A DNA stretch of 64,000 bases from Tetrapisispora phaffii CBS 4417 (taxonomy: Eukaryota > Ascomycota > Saccharomycetes > Saccharomycetales > Saccharomycetaceae). Within the stretch, counting starts at the first letter, position 1, and each line of letters starts with the position of its first letter. Shown here in pieces: positions 30,443 to 39,545 of the stretch. The DNA lies in assembly GCF_000236905.1 (NCBI RefSeq), contig NC_016525.1:186001-250000 (forward strand), written 5' to 3'. Both the position numbers and the translations under genes were made by a program. A model generated the notes under the pieces. It was not told where the DNA came from, did not search any database, and was given only the letters and a program-made list of their open reading frames with translations.

Positions 30443-30481
30443 GGTGTCTGGGTTGTGTAAATGTAAATGGTGTTTGGGTGC
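30443..30481 (-). promoter_or_regulatory. Paired Rap1-like sites of the RPS25 promoter
   Basis: On the minus strand, GCACCCAAACACCAT (30481-30467) and ACAACCCAGACACC (30456-30443) resemble the Rap1 consensus ACACCCRYACAYM. They point the same way and are followed towards the gene by T-rich tracts. Two Rap1 sites followed by a T-rich stretch is the standard architecture of yeast ribosomal protein promoters. With the leader intron they lie about 400 bp upstream of the presumed first exon. Confidence 0.6.
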
Positions 30482-30484
30482 TAG

Positions 30485-30964
30485 CAGTCACTCACAATAC
30501 CGTTTCTCAACGTCAGATGTAGTGGATAGCTTTTGTGACTGTATACAGGTCAGAGTGTCTTCGTGGCGTAAGGGGTTTTGGCGGCAGGAGGAATCGATAA
30601 GATGGTTTTGGTAGGGTACTATGAAACCCAGTCGACATTGCAAAAAATAGCTTGCATGAAGATATGGAGGATCGTTGGATTGAGTATTCATAATTTTCTG
30701 CAACCCAGTGCAGAGCTGTTTACAAGCTCAGGCTGGTCTCTAGAAGAGTAAAGACATTAAGAGCAAGTACAGGTACCCTGCCTGCGGTTCTTCGCAGTGT
30801 CCAAAGAGTGCAGCAACTCCAGTAACGCATCATTTTTTTTGGGTTGCTGCACAGAAACTGTAACTTGTTCATTCAAGTTTTTGGGCCACCCGCACAGACC
30901 GTCGAATTTCTGCAGCCTTTTGTAAATTGATGGAAGTAAGTCGGCTTGAAGCTGTGACCACAAC
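30485..30964. ncRNA. Candidate structured RNA of unknown class
   Basis: The 480 bp between the RPS25 promoter and tRNA-Glu have no ATG-initiated conserved frame and are less AT-rich than the surrounding spacer. They contain a series of strong local stems: CAGTCAC/GTGACTG (30485-30491 with 30535-30541), GGGT/ACCC (30614-30629), CTGCA/TGCAG (30698-30713), GAGCT/AGCTC (30713-30729), CTGCG/CGCAG (30782-30797) and a 12-pair stem, GTGCAGCAACTC with GGGTTGCTGCAC (30808-30852). A T8 run sits in the loop of the last. I could not match U1, U2, U3, U5, SRP, RNase P, RNase MRP or snR30. Strand is undetermined and transcription is not shown. Confidence 0.35.
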
Positions 30965-31010
30965 TTTTTTGTTTATTAGTTTCAATATTCTCGAAGACGG
31001 CAAATTACTA

Positions 31011-31082
31011 TCCCGATATAGTGTAACGGCTATCACATTACGCTTTCACCGTAGAGACCGGGTTCGACTCCCCGTATCGGAG
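31011..31082 (+). tRNA. tE(UUC): tRNA-Glu(UUC), with two indels against the canonical fold
   Basis: The body, with D-arm GTGTAACGGCTATCAC, anticodon loop CTTTCAC (anticodon TTC at 31045-31047), T-loop TTCGACT and acceptor TATCGGA plus G73, is tRNA-Glu. One anticodon-stem pair has changed as a pair (TTACG/CGTAG, where S. cerevisiae has TCACG/CGTGG), which argues for a real evolved gene. However, the 5' acceptor reads TCCCGATA (one C too many), and the 5' T-stem reads CCGGG against CCCCG (one G short). A T7 run at 31085-31091 would terminate Pol III. A tRNA-Glu next to NUP2 is also what I recall of the S. cerevisiae order. Confidence 0.9.
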
Positions 31083-31211
31083 CGTTTTTTTGGACAGGCC
31101 TGAAATATTTCAGTCATGTTCTACGAACTTGCTTTCCCATTAATATTTTTTATAGCCATTACCTCAGTAATCGATAAGAAGTATACAGGAAATGCAATTG
31201 CTAAAACGCAC

Positions 31212-31234
31212 TTAGGTTTGGTTTAACCAAGCCT
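31212..31234. repeat. Inverted repeat between tRNA-Glu and NUP2
   Basis: TAGGTTTGGT pairs with ACCAAGCCTA (one G-T pair) around a three-base loop. It lies about 130 bp downstream of the tRNA and 145 bp before the NUP2 ATG. Function unknown. Confidence 0.6.
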
Positions 31235-31378
31235 AGCAAGGTCACTTACCGGTTGCTCCATGCGGTTGTCTATTTATTAAGTCTACTTATCCGACTATTA
31301 TTTTTCTGATAATCTAAATTCAAGACCATTGAAAGATTCGATCCAACCAACCCCAGTTGATAAGCACATTATTTGAAA

Positions 31379-33451
31379 ATGTCCAAGAGACAATCAGGTA
31401 GCCAAATTACAAGAGACCATATCGGTGAAGAGAGGTCAGATGATGAGGAGCCAAAGGATTTTGGCATTGCCAGCTCGCAAGTGATGAGCAAGAGAAAAAT
31501 TGCAATGCCCAAGCGTAAGATGACATTTACTGCACCACAAACGAATGCCAAGGAATCAAGTATGGCAAGTGTATTTGCCAATAATAAGCCACAAGCAAAC
31601 AGAGAAGATGATAATGAAAAAGCTTTGAAATTGAAAGCATTGAACTCACAGTTTAGTGGAAAGATAATTAAATGCATAAAGGATGATCCATGTTGTAATT
31701 TGACTCCATTATTTGAAAAATATAAAAATTACATTGATTCAATTGATAAAGTGGCTGATGTTAAAACCAGTGAGACTAAACCTGCAACTTCTAGTTTCAC
31801 ATTTGGAATTCAGGCTAAAATCCCTGTTTCACAACCAAAACAGTTTGCATTTGGCTCACTGACCTCTAAACCGGTAGAAAACGATGACGTTGCTACAAAA
31901 TCTCATTCATCTGAGGAAGAAGATGTTGAGAATGAAGAAGAGGAACAAGACGAACAAGACGAAGAAGAGAAAAAAGAAATTAAAATTCAAGGACCAACTT
32001 TTACTTTATCATCTAATCCAATTGTAAAGGATTCAACTTTTACTTTTGGTTCTGATTTGTCTAAAAAACAAGCAGAGGAAAAAGATAGTGATAGCGAAAG
32101 TGAAGTTGAAATTAAAGGTCCTCAGTTTAAATTCAGTGGTACTGTCAAGAGTGATGTCTTTAAGTTACCTTCGAAAAATGGTTCTGATGAAAAAGAATCA
32201 ATACCTATAACGGAAGAAAAAAATGAACCTAAACAAAAACCCTCTACTCCTTTCCAATTTGGTTTAAAATCTACTACAAATGATAAATCAGAAACTCCGA
32301 AAACTGAAAACCCGTTCACATTCGGTAAGTCTACAGTCTCAGCCACATCGACAACGGATTCAGGATCTAAACCAGTTCCTTCTTTTTCATTTGGTGCCAA
32401 GAAAGATGAAGTAAAAGAGACCAGTCCAGTTGAAACTCCAAAGTTTTCTTTTGGTACAACTACTAAATCTGGTCCAACTACAACTCCATCATTTTCTTTT
32501 GGTAATTCTGAGAAGAAAGATAACGCTGATGATCGTGAGAATAATAATACAGCCAAACCATCACAAGGTTTTTCATTTAGTTTACCTTCCTCCTCGAATA
32601 CTTCTGAAACAAAGGAAGAATCCAACCCTGTAGCTTCTCAAGATAAGCCAGCTAATGGTGGATTTTCATTTAAGATTCCAGACTCTGCATCAAAAACTGA
32701 GGAATCAGGAAAGAAGTTTTCATTTTCATTCGGTTCTAACCCATCCCAGGAATCTAGCAATGAAGAAAAAAAACCAGCTTTCACATTTGGCACATCCACA
32801 GCTACTGAAGAGAAAAAGGAAACTATGAAACCTGCTTTTTCTTTTGGCCAATCGAATTCTTCTATGCCATCCTTCTCTTTTGGTAAACCAACCACTCCTC
32901 TTTCAAATACTTCAAATGCTGAAACACCTGCAGGAGCCTCAGATTCAGCTGGATTTAAATTTTCATTACCTTTCGAACAGAAGTCAACACCAACTAAAGA
33001 CGTTGATGACGCCACTGAGGAAAAACCTACATCAGCTACTAATGATAATGCTACAAATGGCGATGGCATATCAAATTCTGTTTCATCTGTAAATGGGGAA
33101 GAGGATGAAGAAGTGATATTCAAACAAAAATCAAAATTAATGGTCTTTAATCCAGAAACTAAAGGTTATGATTCAAAAGGTGTTGGTGAAATGAAGTTAT
33201 TACAACAAAATAATGATAAATCCAAGATAAGATTGTTATGTAGATCAGACGGTATGGGACATATCCTTCTAAACGCAACGATCGTTAAGAGTTTTGCCTA
33301 CACACCATTAACGCCGGAAAAGGATAATTTTGTTAAAGTTCCAACAGTTGGTCCAGATGGCAAACTAATAACGTATATTGTCCAATACAAGCAAAAATCA
33401 GACGGTCGTCAATTTATTAAATCTATTGAAGATGCAAAAAAGGATATGTAA
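31379..33451 (+). CDS. NUP2: NUP2, mobile FG nucleoporin with Ran-binding domain
   Basis: The ATG at 31379 gives 690 residues (MSKRQSGSQITRDHIGEE). The N-terminus carries basic clusters (MSKRKIAMPKRKMTF) that in Nup2 bind importin-alpha Srp1. The middle is built of FxFG and FG repeats such as SFSFG, FTFG and FSFG with charged spacers. The C-terminal 120 residues (from about 570: VIFKQKSKLMVFNPETKGYD) are a RanBP1-type domain. Nup2 sits on the nuclear basket and speeds release of import cargo and recycling of Srp1. The gene is convergent with SGD1, exactly as YLR335W-YLR336C. Confidence 0.95.
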   Translation: MSKRQSGSQITRDHIGEERSDDEEPKDFGIASSQVMSKRKIAMPKRKMTFTAPQTNAKESSMASVFANNKPQANREDDNEKALKLKALNSQFSGKIIKCIKDDPCCNLTPLFEKYKNYIDSIDKVADVKTSETKPATSSFTFGIQAKIPVSQPKQFAFGSLTSKPVENDDVATKSHSSEEEDVENEEEEQDEQDEEEKKEIKIQGPTFTLSSNPIVKDSTFTFGSDLSKKQAEEKDSDSESEVEIKGPQFKFSGTVKSDVFKLPSKNGSDEKESIPITEEKNEPKQKPSTPFQFGLKSTTNDKSETPKTENPFTFGKSTVSATSTTDSGSKPVPSFSFGAKKDEVKETSPVETPKFSFGTTTKSGPTTTPSFSFGNSEKKDNADDRENNNTAKPSQGFSFSLPSSSNTSETKEESNPVASQDKPANGGFSFKIPDSASKTEESGKKFSFSFGSNPSQESSNEEKKPAFTFGTSTATEEKKETMKPAFSFGQSNSSMPSFSFGKPTTPLSNTSNAETPAGASDSAGFKFSLPFEQKSTPTKDVDDATEEKPTSATNDNATNGDGISNSVSSVNGEEDEEVIFKQKSKLMVFNPETKGYDSKGVGEMKLLQQNNDKSKIRLLCRSDGMGHILLNATIVKSFAYTPLTPEKDNFVKVPTVGPDGKLITYIVQYKQKSDGRQFIKSIEDAKKDM

Positions 33452-33515
33452 TATATATAAATAAATATGTAAACTATATAATGTCATTCAGTGAAATTTT
33501 CATTCAATGAAATTT

Positions 33516-36506
33516 TCATTCATCAAAATTACCTAATTCATCAGTTACTAAATCAACAAACTCTTTAACAGCCCAATTAATTCTTCTAGAGTCTCTCTCA
33601 AATGCTTTAGCATCGCTCTTCTTAGGCAAGTAAGCATGGTATTTGAATTTTTTACTAATAAACCATCTCAAACTCTTTAGAATGGTACCTTTATTCTCCA
33701 ACTTTAAACTGTTTAGTAACATTCCTCTTATAAATTCTTTGTTATAGTAATATCTTTTATTGCCATTATCATCTTTTTTCTTAGACTCTGATTTTTTAGC
33801 AATCGAGATCAACATTTGATAAAAAAGAACTTCAATAAATAAATTACCATCTGAGTCTAAACCACCCATGATAGGAACATGTTTGAAAATATCCAATTGT
33901 AATATATTTTCAGATAATAAAGTACCAAAAAATTTCCCTTGAGCTAAGGTTTTCATCAATTGTTTATCTTCATCTGTTTCATCATTGTCACTAAAGTCAT
34001 CTTTACCATCATCCTCAAAATTTTTAACAATGTCCCAGAATAAAAATTGGTAAGATTTTAATAAGTTGTGATGATGTTCTGACAGCTTGGTTGCAACCAA
34101 TGCATAATATGGATTGTATCCATTGTTTACACTATCAGTCAATAGACAGTGATAAATTACTTTTGGAATTTCTAAAATTTGTTTATTCTTAAGATTTAGT
34201 TTTTCCAATTTAGTAAAAGCTTCCATGTAATCTTGAGCAGACATGATACTAATAAAAATAGCACGACGAACATCTGTATTCATTCTTTGTTGTTTACTTA
34301 TTTCAGACCAATCCGGAATGTCATCCAAAAGAGTGTCTTCAACAATTATTTTGTCATTAACAGAATTGTTGGTTGGATTCTGTATTCGAGCTTCTTCAAA
34401 TGCATTTTCCAGATTACCTCTCCAAGATGCACCAACTAACCACCATTTACCTTTGGTTTTAACGCTTTCGATATCATCTAATGAGACTTGTAGAGGTTCT
34501 GAAGAAGTGGATTTTTTTAGAAATGATGAAAGACTTTTCTTCAGCTGCTTATTACTTGTAGCTAAAATGCTAGGTTTTAATCGATTGTTTTTCAAATCAG
34601 ACATAGTATCTAATAGAAATTTCATCCTAGGGCCTGGGGTAGACATAGACTTTACGTTGGTTAATAAACTGGTAATAATATCCTTTAATGCACTTGGATC
34701 ATCACCACGAAGTAATGGTCCAGAAACTGAAACTATTCTCAAGAGTAATTCGGTGGAAAATTCGTTAGGTTTGCTGACAAACTTTTGAATAAAATTGTAG
34801 ATCAATTTACAGGTAATTAAACCAAAGTTATAGGCATAGGCAATTAAAGTAATGATATTGTTACAAGATTTATTTGATAATCTGGCAATTTTTTCTTCTT
34901 CATTTTGATCATCAGTTTGAATGACTTCATTACTATTCTCGATTTTTATTACTTCAGTGTTATAATCTTTCATAAAACGTTCAACAATCAATTGAATAAA
35001 TGTAGCACCGACCTCGACACCTCTTAACTCCCATAAAGAGTATATGACTGCTGCGTAATTCATAATAAACGTATCAAATAATTTGTTGTTTTGTCCAACT
35101 ATCTCTAATACTTGAGTTGTGATGGCTTCAGATACATATTGACGTGGAAATTTGTAAAATAATTCATCTAACGAAGATATAATCACAGAGATATTTGTAT
35201 CCGAAAGTTTATTTAATGCTGACTTTACTTTTTTCCTAATTTCTATCATTTCAGGTGAATCATTTGAATTCTCTAATTGCATTTTCCTCATAGATGGTGC
35301 AACATATTCTCCTAATACAGATGACCCTGGTGCTGCATATGGATTTTCCCTTTCATTCTTTGATTTCTTTTTCTTTTTAGATTCTTTACCAGTATCATCA
35401 TTATCACTGTGCTCATCATCCCTTCCACTACTATCTTCACCCTCTAGGTCACGAAGTTGTTCCCATTCTTCTTCATTTAAATCACCTTCGTCGAAGTCAT
35501 CAAAATCACCAGATGATAACTCATCATCGGAAGAGAATGGATTTTCTACGTGTTCTTCATTTTCACCATCAGATTGTGATTCAGAGACTTCTTTATCTGA
35601 GGAAGAAGCCTCGGAGTCAGAAACTTCGTCTTTTCCATTGGACTTTGCATCCATTGCAAGATCGCCGTATTCCTCATCATTGTTACCGTAATTTTCAAAG
35701 TAATCTAAACCCTCCAATAACCCACCGATCGCATCAAATTCATCTTTAGCTTTAATCTTTTTAACCTTACCTTTCAGATTCAATTTTTTAGCATAATATT
35801 GCATTTCCATCTCATCTTTCTCCAGAGCAGCACGCTCAGCTGGAAGCATAGGAAATTCGATGTCTTCCTCTTCTTCAATCTTTCTCTTTCTGTGTTTGAT
35901 AGCTTTTTTGTCTTTGTTATCAGAACTTTCAGATTTCTTTTGTTGCAAGCTCTTTAATTTGGCCATAGTTTCAGCGGCAGAGATCTCTTTATCGTCGTTG
36001 TCTGATGAATTGCTGTATTCAGATTCACTTAACAATTCATCCTCACTGTTTTCTTCAGATTCTGATCCTGATCCTTCTTCTAATTCACGTAGTTGTTCCA
36101 ATTCTTCTTTATTCAAGTCGCTGTCAGCAAAGTCATCGAAATCGCCAGATGATAACTCATCATCAGATGAGAAAGGTAATTCAAAATCTTTTTTAGCAGA
36201 TTTTTTCTGGCTATTATTTTGAGCTCTCTTTTGATCAACCTTGGGTTCCTGACGAGGTGACCTCGGATAGCTCTTCATTATTTTATCATTTGTTTCTTGA
36301 TTTGTAGTATTGGCATGCTTGCTGCCTTTATGTTTTTTCTCAAACCTTTGCTGTTTTCTTTTCTCCTTTCTGCTCAAAGTAGGTCCTTTTCCTCTTTTCT
36401 TGTTCTTACTTCTATCGATATTAAACCTAGAATCATTAGAATAATCTCGTTCTTTCAATTCATCCAAGATGATCCCAGGAATATTAATCGTTTTGTTCTT
36501 GGACAT
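33516..36506 (-). CDS. SGD1: SGD1, nucleolar MIF4G/MA3 protein for 18S rRNA production
   Basis: A 996-residue protein, longer than the roughly 900 of S. cerevisiae Sgd1. A basic N-terminus is followed by Ser/Asp/Glu-rich sequence, then a MIF4G-like helical domain (about 425-670, beginning MIEIRKKVKSALNKLSD) and an MA3 domain (about 745-910, RRAIFISIMSAQDYMEAFTK). It belongs to the Nom1/Sgd1 family of small-subunit biogenesis factors. The acidic part contains a duplicated module (residues 111-143 and 323-355) that accounts for part of the extra length. A PAC motif about 130 bp upstream fits ribosome-biogenesis regulation. Confidence 0.95.
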   Translation of the reverse strand: MSKNKTINIPGIILDELKERDYSNDSRFNIDRSKNKKRGKGPTLSRKEKRKQQRFEKKHKGSKHANTTNQETNDKIMKSYPRSPRQEPKVDQKRAQNNSQKKSAKKDFELPFSSDDELSSGDFDDFADSDLNKEELEQLRELEEGSGSESEENSEDELLSESEYSNSSDNDDKEISAAETMAKLKSLQQKKSESSDNKDKKAIKHRKRKIEEEEDIEFPMLPAERAALEKDEMEMQYYAKKLNLKGKVKKIKAKDEFDAIGGLLEGLDYFENYGNNDEEYGDLAMDAKSNGKDEVSDSEASSSDKEVSESQSDGENEEHVENPFSSDDELSSGDFDDFDEGDLNEEEWEQLRDLEGEDSSGRDDEHSDNDDTGKESKKKKKSKNERENPYAAPGSSVLGEYVAPSMRKMQLENSNDSPEMIEIRKKVKSALNKLSDTNISVIISSLDELFYKFPRQYVSEAITTQVLEIVGQNNKLFDTFIMNYAAVIYSLWELRGVEVGATFIQLIVERFMKDYNTEVIKIENSNEVIQTDDQNEEEKIARLSNKSCNNIITLIAYAYNFGLITCKLIYNFIQKFVSKPNEFSTELLLRIVSVSGPLLRGDDPSALKDIITSLLTNVKSMSTPGPRMKFLLDTMSDLKNNRLKPSILATSNKQLKKSLSSFLKKSTSSEPLQVSLDDIESVKTKGKWWLVGASWRGNLENAFEEARIQNPTNNSVNDKIIVEDTLLDDIPDWSEISKQQRMNTDVRRAIFISIMSAQDYMEAFTKLEKLNLKNKQILEIPKVIYHCLLTDSVNNGYNPYYALVATKLSEHHHNLLKSYQFLFWDIVKNFEDDGKDDFSDNDETDEDKQLMKTLAQGKFFGTLLSENILQLDIFKHVPIMGGLDSDGNLFIEVLFYQMLISIAKKSESKKKDDNGNKRYYYNKEFIRGMLLNSLKLENKGTILKSLRWFISKKFKYHAYLPKKSDAKAFERDSRRINWAVKEFVDLVTDELGNFDE

Positions 36507-36908
36507 GTCTGATACCTGCTATGCACGTAAATGAGTATAAGTTACTTAAGCTATTTTCTCTAATAGTAGTAAAATCCTCTCAAATGAGCCTTTCTCTTTT
36601 ATAGCTCACCATTCATATTTAAATACATAAAGTTCAGCTCATCTCATCTCATCACATCGAGTACATAACTTTATTATTTTTCAGTCTTCCCGCATTAAAA
36701 TTTTTACATTTTTAAGAAGGACTAACAATGAAATATCTAAGAATTAAGTGATACATGAGACAATATTGACTTGATGGAAAGGGATAACCTTAATGGATAA
36801 AAGATATATATCCAATAAAATACACTTCTAATATTAAAGGTTATTATTGTCTCAGTCAATTTCTTAGAGTTCAAAATATAATCAGAAGCCCTATAATAAC
36901 AGTTTAAG
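36507..36908. other. Divergent spacer SGD1 / MSP1
   Basis: Holds the SGD1 PAC element (36637-36653); nothing else was recognised. Confidence 0.5.
36637..36653 (-). promoter_or_regulatory. PAC element (Dot6/Tod6 site) upstream of SGD1
   Basis: The minus strand reads GATGAGATGAGATGAGC, an iterated form of the PAC core GATGAG that marks ribosome-biogenesis promoters. It is 131 bp before the SGD1 start codon, inside the usual 100-200 bp range. Confidence 0.7.
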
Positions 36909-37991
36909 ATGGCTCGTAAGATTGATATTAAGGCAATTACAGACATATGTCTTTTTGTTGGTGCTGGTTTATCGACATATTTCTTATTAAATAGGTTACT
37001 ATCTGAAGAGTTTGGAGGATACTCCAGCACTTCCAAGGAGAATAAAGAAAAACAAAAGAAGACTTTGGAAAAACTTATTGCAAAAAACCCTGAATTAAAC
37101 GATCTTTATCTTGATCATTATGAGAACAGTATACTGTCATCCGTTATATTATCGGAAGATATTGATACCAAGTTTGAAGATATTGGTGGTTTAGACGAGT
37201 TAGTGTCTGAATTAAATGAGAGTGTGGTGTATCCACTGATGGTTCCTGAACTGTTTGAAAGTAACTCCTTATTAAGAGCACCAAATGGTGTTCTGCTCTA
37301 CGGACCGCCAGGATGCGGTAAGACCATGTTAGCAAAGGCTTTAGCTAAAGAGAGTGGGGCAAATTTCATATCTTTGAGAATGTCATCCATTATGGACAAA
37401 TGGTACGGTGAATCGAATAAAATAGTGAATGCAATTTTCTCGTTGGCAAATAAAATACAACCATGTATGATATTTATTGATGAGATCGATTCCTTCTTAA
37501 GGGAAAGATCGTCCACTGATCATGAAGTGACAGCCAATTTGAAAGCTGAATTTATGACACTTTGGGATGGTCTAATTAGCAACGGTAGAGTGATGTTAAT
37601 AGGTGCTACAAATCGTATGAATGATATAGACTCTGCATTTTTAAGAAGATTACCAAAAAGATTCTACATTACTCTTCCAAGCAAAGAACAAAGATTGAAG
37701 ATATTAGAGGTTCTACTAAAAGATACTAAACTTGATAGCCAAGAATGCGATATAGATTTCATTGCACAGAAAACAGAAGGTTTATCTGGTTCTGATCTGA
37801 AAGAGTTGTGCAGGGAAGCAGCTTTAAATGCAGCCAAGGAATACATCAGAAACCAAAGAAAATCATCACATAACATCGATAAGAATGACACCGATAGTAA
37901 GATACGCATTAGACCGTTGAAAAACTCTGATTTTCTACCGACAAGTCAACTAGAATCCAAATCAGTTTTGTCTTCAATGACTCTTGATTGA
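36909..37991 (+). CDS. MSP1: MSP1, outer-membrane AAA extractase
   Basis: A 360-residue protein with an N-terminal transmembrane helix (about 10-28, [20 protein letters not shown]) and one AAA domain: FEDIGGLDE at about 91-99, Walker A GPPGCGKT at about 134-141, Walker B MIFIDEID at about 191-198, and the FLRRLPKRF region with the arginine finger. Msp1 pulls mislocalised tail-anchored proteins and stalled import substrates out of the mitochondrial outer membrane and peroxisomes. It precedes ERV1 on the same strand, as YGR028W-YGR029W. Confidence 0.96.
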   Translation: MARKIDIKAITDICLFVGAGLSTYFLLNRLLSEEFGGYSSTSKENKEKQKKTLEKLIAKNPELNDLYLDHYENSILSSVILSEDIDTKFEDIGGLDELVSELNESVVYPLMVPELFESNSLLRAPNGVLLYGPPGCGKTMLAKALAKESGANFISLRMSSIMDKWYGESNKIVNAIFSLANKIQPCMIFIDEIDSFLRERSSTDHEVTANLKAEFMTLWDGLISNGRVMLIGATNRMNDIDSAFLRRLPKRFYITLPSKEQRLKILEVLLKDTKLDSQECDIDFIAQKTEGLSGSDLKELCREAALNAAKEYIRNQRKSSHNIDKNDTDSKIRIRPLKNSDFLPTSQLESKSVLSSMTLD

Positions 37992-38439
37992 ACTCCAATC
38001 GTATTCCAACAAATTTTGGCCCACAAATCATCAAATATATATAGAAATACAGTTATTATAACTAATAAATACAAACGTATAATCATAAGCATGTAAATAA
38101 AGCATACGATTCTATTTTAATTAGCAATATCAAATATTTAAACTCATTTGCTGTCATTGGCTCGATGAGCTTGCTGCGTCAGCGTTAACGAAATTTCATA
38201 TTTTGAATAATTAACGCACAGAACCTTAATCATTCACAGTTTCTAGGATTATTAATAGATGTAGACTTTCTATATATGGTGTCATATGTACATTAGAGGT
38301 CGAATATTATAATGGAGGATAGCATACGAAATAAGGCAGAGTTTGTACAAGTTACGTTACGTTTGTTTAAAGAACAGACAAGTTTCGTGGATAGTTTTAT
38401 GTCAAGGTTAGAAGGTAGCGAAGTTTGGGAATATACAAG
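37992..38439. other. Spacer MSP1 / ERV1
   Basis: A TATATA at about 38270 precedes a 54-codon ATG frame (38312-38476, MEDSIRNKAEF...) that overlaps ERV1 exon 1 out of frame. Nothing else was recognised. Confidence 0.5.
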
Positions 38440-39167
38440 ATGTCAAGTAGATCTACCGAAGAAACAAAAGGACTGACGGGAAGGACAGTTGTGTATGATG
38501 AGGATGGCAAGCCGTATGTATATGTTTAGCACAATGATAAAAAGTTTTACCTTTGGTGTTGTTAACGACTTTTTCCTAAAATTTGAAAAATCAAAGACAG
38601 TACGTTACGAACACACATATACGAAATAGTTTAACGTTTTTTATCAAAAATTGAAAACTCTAAAACCATTATAATTTACTAACTTATTGAATTTGAAACA
38701 GATGTCGAGCTTGCAATACATTAGAAGATTTCAGATTTGTTACGGGGAAAGTAACAACTTCAAAGATAGCAGCAGCCGGTAAACCTGCAAAAACCATGCC
38801 AGAAGAGTCTTTGATCCCTGGATCAAGAAGTTACGAAAGGACTAACCCACCGGATGTCAACGAGCTAGGCAAGTCTACGTGGAACTTCCTCCACAGTATG
38901 ACAGCACAATACCCAAAGGAGCCCAGTCCAGTGCAAAAAACAGAGATGAGCAACTTCTTACATCTGTTCAGCCGTGTGTACCCATGCAATTGGTGTGCTA
39001 AGGATTTTGAGAAATACTTGAAAGAGAACGCTCCAAAGGTGAATTCAAGAGAAGAGTTAGGAAGATGGATGTGTGAAGCACATAACTCAGTCAACGTGAA
39101 ATTACGTAAGGAGAAATTCAATTGTGATTTCTGGGAGAAAAGATGGAGAGAAGGTTGGGAAGAATAG
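38440..39167 (+). CDS. ERV1: ERV1, intermembrane-space sulfhydryl oxidase, spliced
   Basis: The exons are 38440-38513 and 38702-39167, joined to 179 residues. The intron has GTATGT at 38514, TACTAAC at 38677-38683 and CAG ending at 38701. Splicing joins the codons for GKPCRAC, giving the shuttle CxxC of the N-terminal arm. The FAD domain follows with the active-site CNWC in a YPCNWCAKDFEKYL context and the structural cysteine in WMCEAHNSVN. Erv1 reoxidises Mia40 and passes electrons to cytochrome c. The S. cerevisiae gene (YGR029W) also has a 5'-proximal intron; it lies after MSP1 there too. The start at 38440 was chosen because MSSRSTEETKGLTGRTVVYD matches the short N-terminus of the family. 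Confidence 0.95.
38514..38701 (+). other. ERV1 intron
   Basis: A 188-base spliceosomal intron in phase 2 with canonical GTATGT, TACTAAC and CAG signals; the branch-point sequence ends 18 bases before the exon. It splits the proline codon just before the CRAC motif. Confidence 0.93.
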
Positions 39168-39269
39168 GTTACATAACCGATCAATTATCCTCCCAACGAC
39201 TTATATGAGTTTTGTAAATAGCATAGACATAGAGACATAATACATAAGCTATAAATCAATGAACAAGAT

Positions 39270-39311
39270 AGCCTCATGTACATATATGCATGCATATATG
39301 TACATGAGGCT
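39270..39311. repeat. 42-bp perfect palindrome without spacer
   Basis: The half-site AGCCTCATGTACATATATGC A (39270-39290) is followed directly by its exact reverse complement (39291-39311). There is no spacer and no mismatch. It lies 102 bp after the ERV1 stop codon and about 180 bp before the TATA box of the snR46 locus. In RNA it would form a single 19-pair hairpin with a tetraloop; in DNA it could extrude a cruciform. Confidence 0.97.
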
Positions 39312-39451
39312 TCACATGGATTAATGCCCTAATAGCATGTAAGACGTTAATAGAAACGTATCACAACGAACGGCTCATTGAAAATTTTTGTCAACTCGAC
39401 CACCATCGATGAACGTTGCTGTCATTGGAAGTTTATATACACTTTAAGTTG

Positions 39452-39459
39452 TATAAATA
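39452..39459 (+). promoter_or_regulatory. TATA box of the snR46 locus
   Basis: TATAAATA lies about 90-100 bp before the presumed mature snoRNA start, a normal Pol II spacing in yeast. Confidence 0.5.
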
Positions 39460-39545
39460 GAGGTGTTCTTTTCAATTGGAACACGTTCATTTTTCCGAAA
39501 CGCAGTTTTTGGTGAGCTGTCGGAGAGTATATGCTCTACGTGCTC

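Noticed and set aside
30757..30963. A 68-codon minus-strand frame with protein-like composition (LWSQLQADLLPSIYKRLQKF...)
   Set aside because: It has no ATG, a stop lies just upstream, and it overlaps several perfect RNA-type stems. I treat the block as a possible RNA instead.
30435..30964. Telomerase RNA or Pol III RNA (SRP, RNase P) identity for the structured block
   Set aside because: The C-rich motif that resembles a telomerase template is better explained as paired Rap1 sites of RPS25. Internal T8 (plus strand) and T6 (minus strand) runs would end a Pol III transcript, and no conserved SRP or RNase P motif was seen.
31239..31248. ACTTACC resembling the 5' end of U1 snRNA
   Set aside because: The flanks do not match U1, and NUP2 begins 130 bp later on the same strand.
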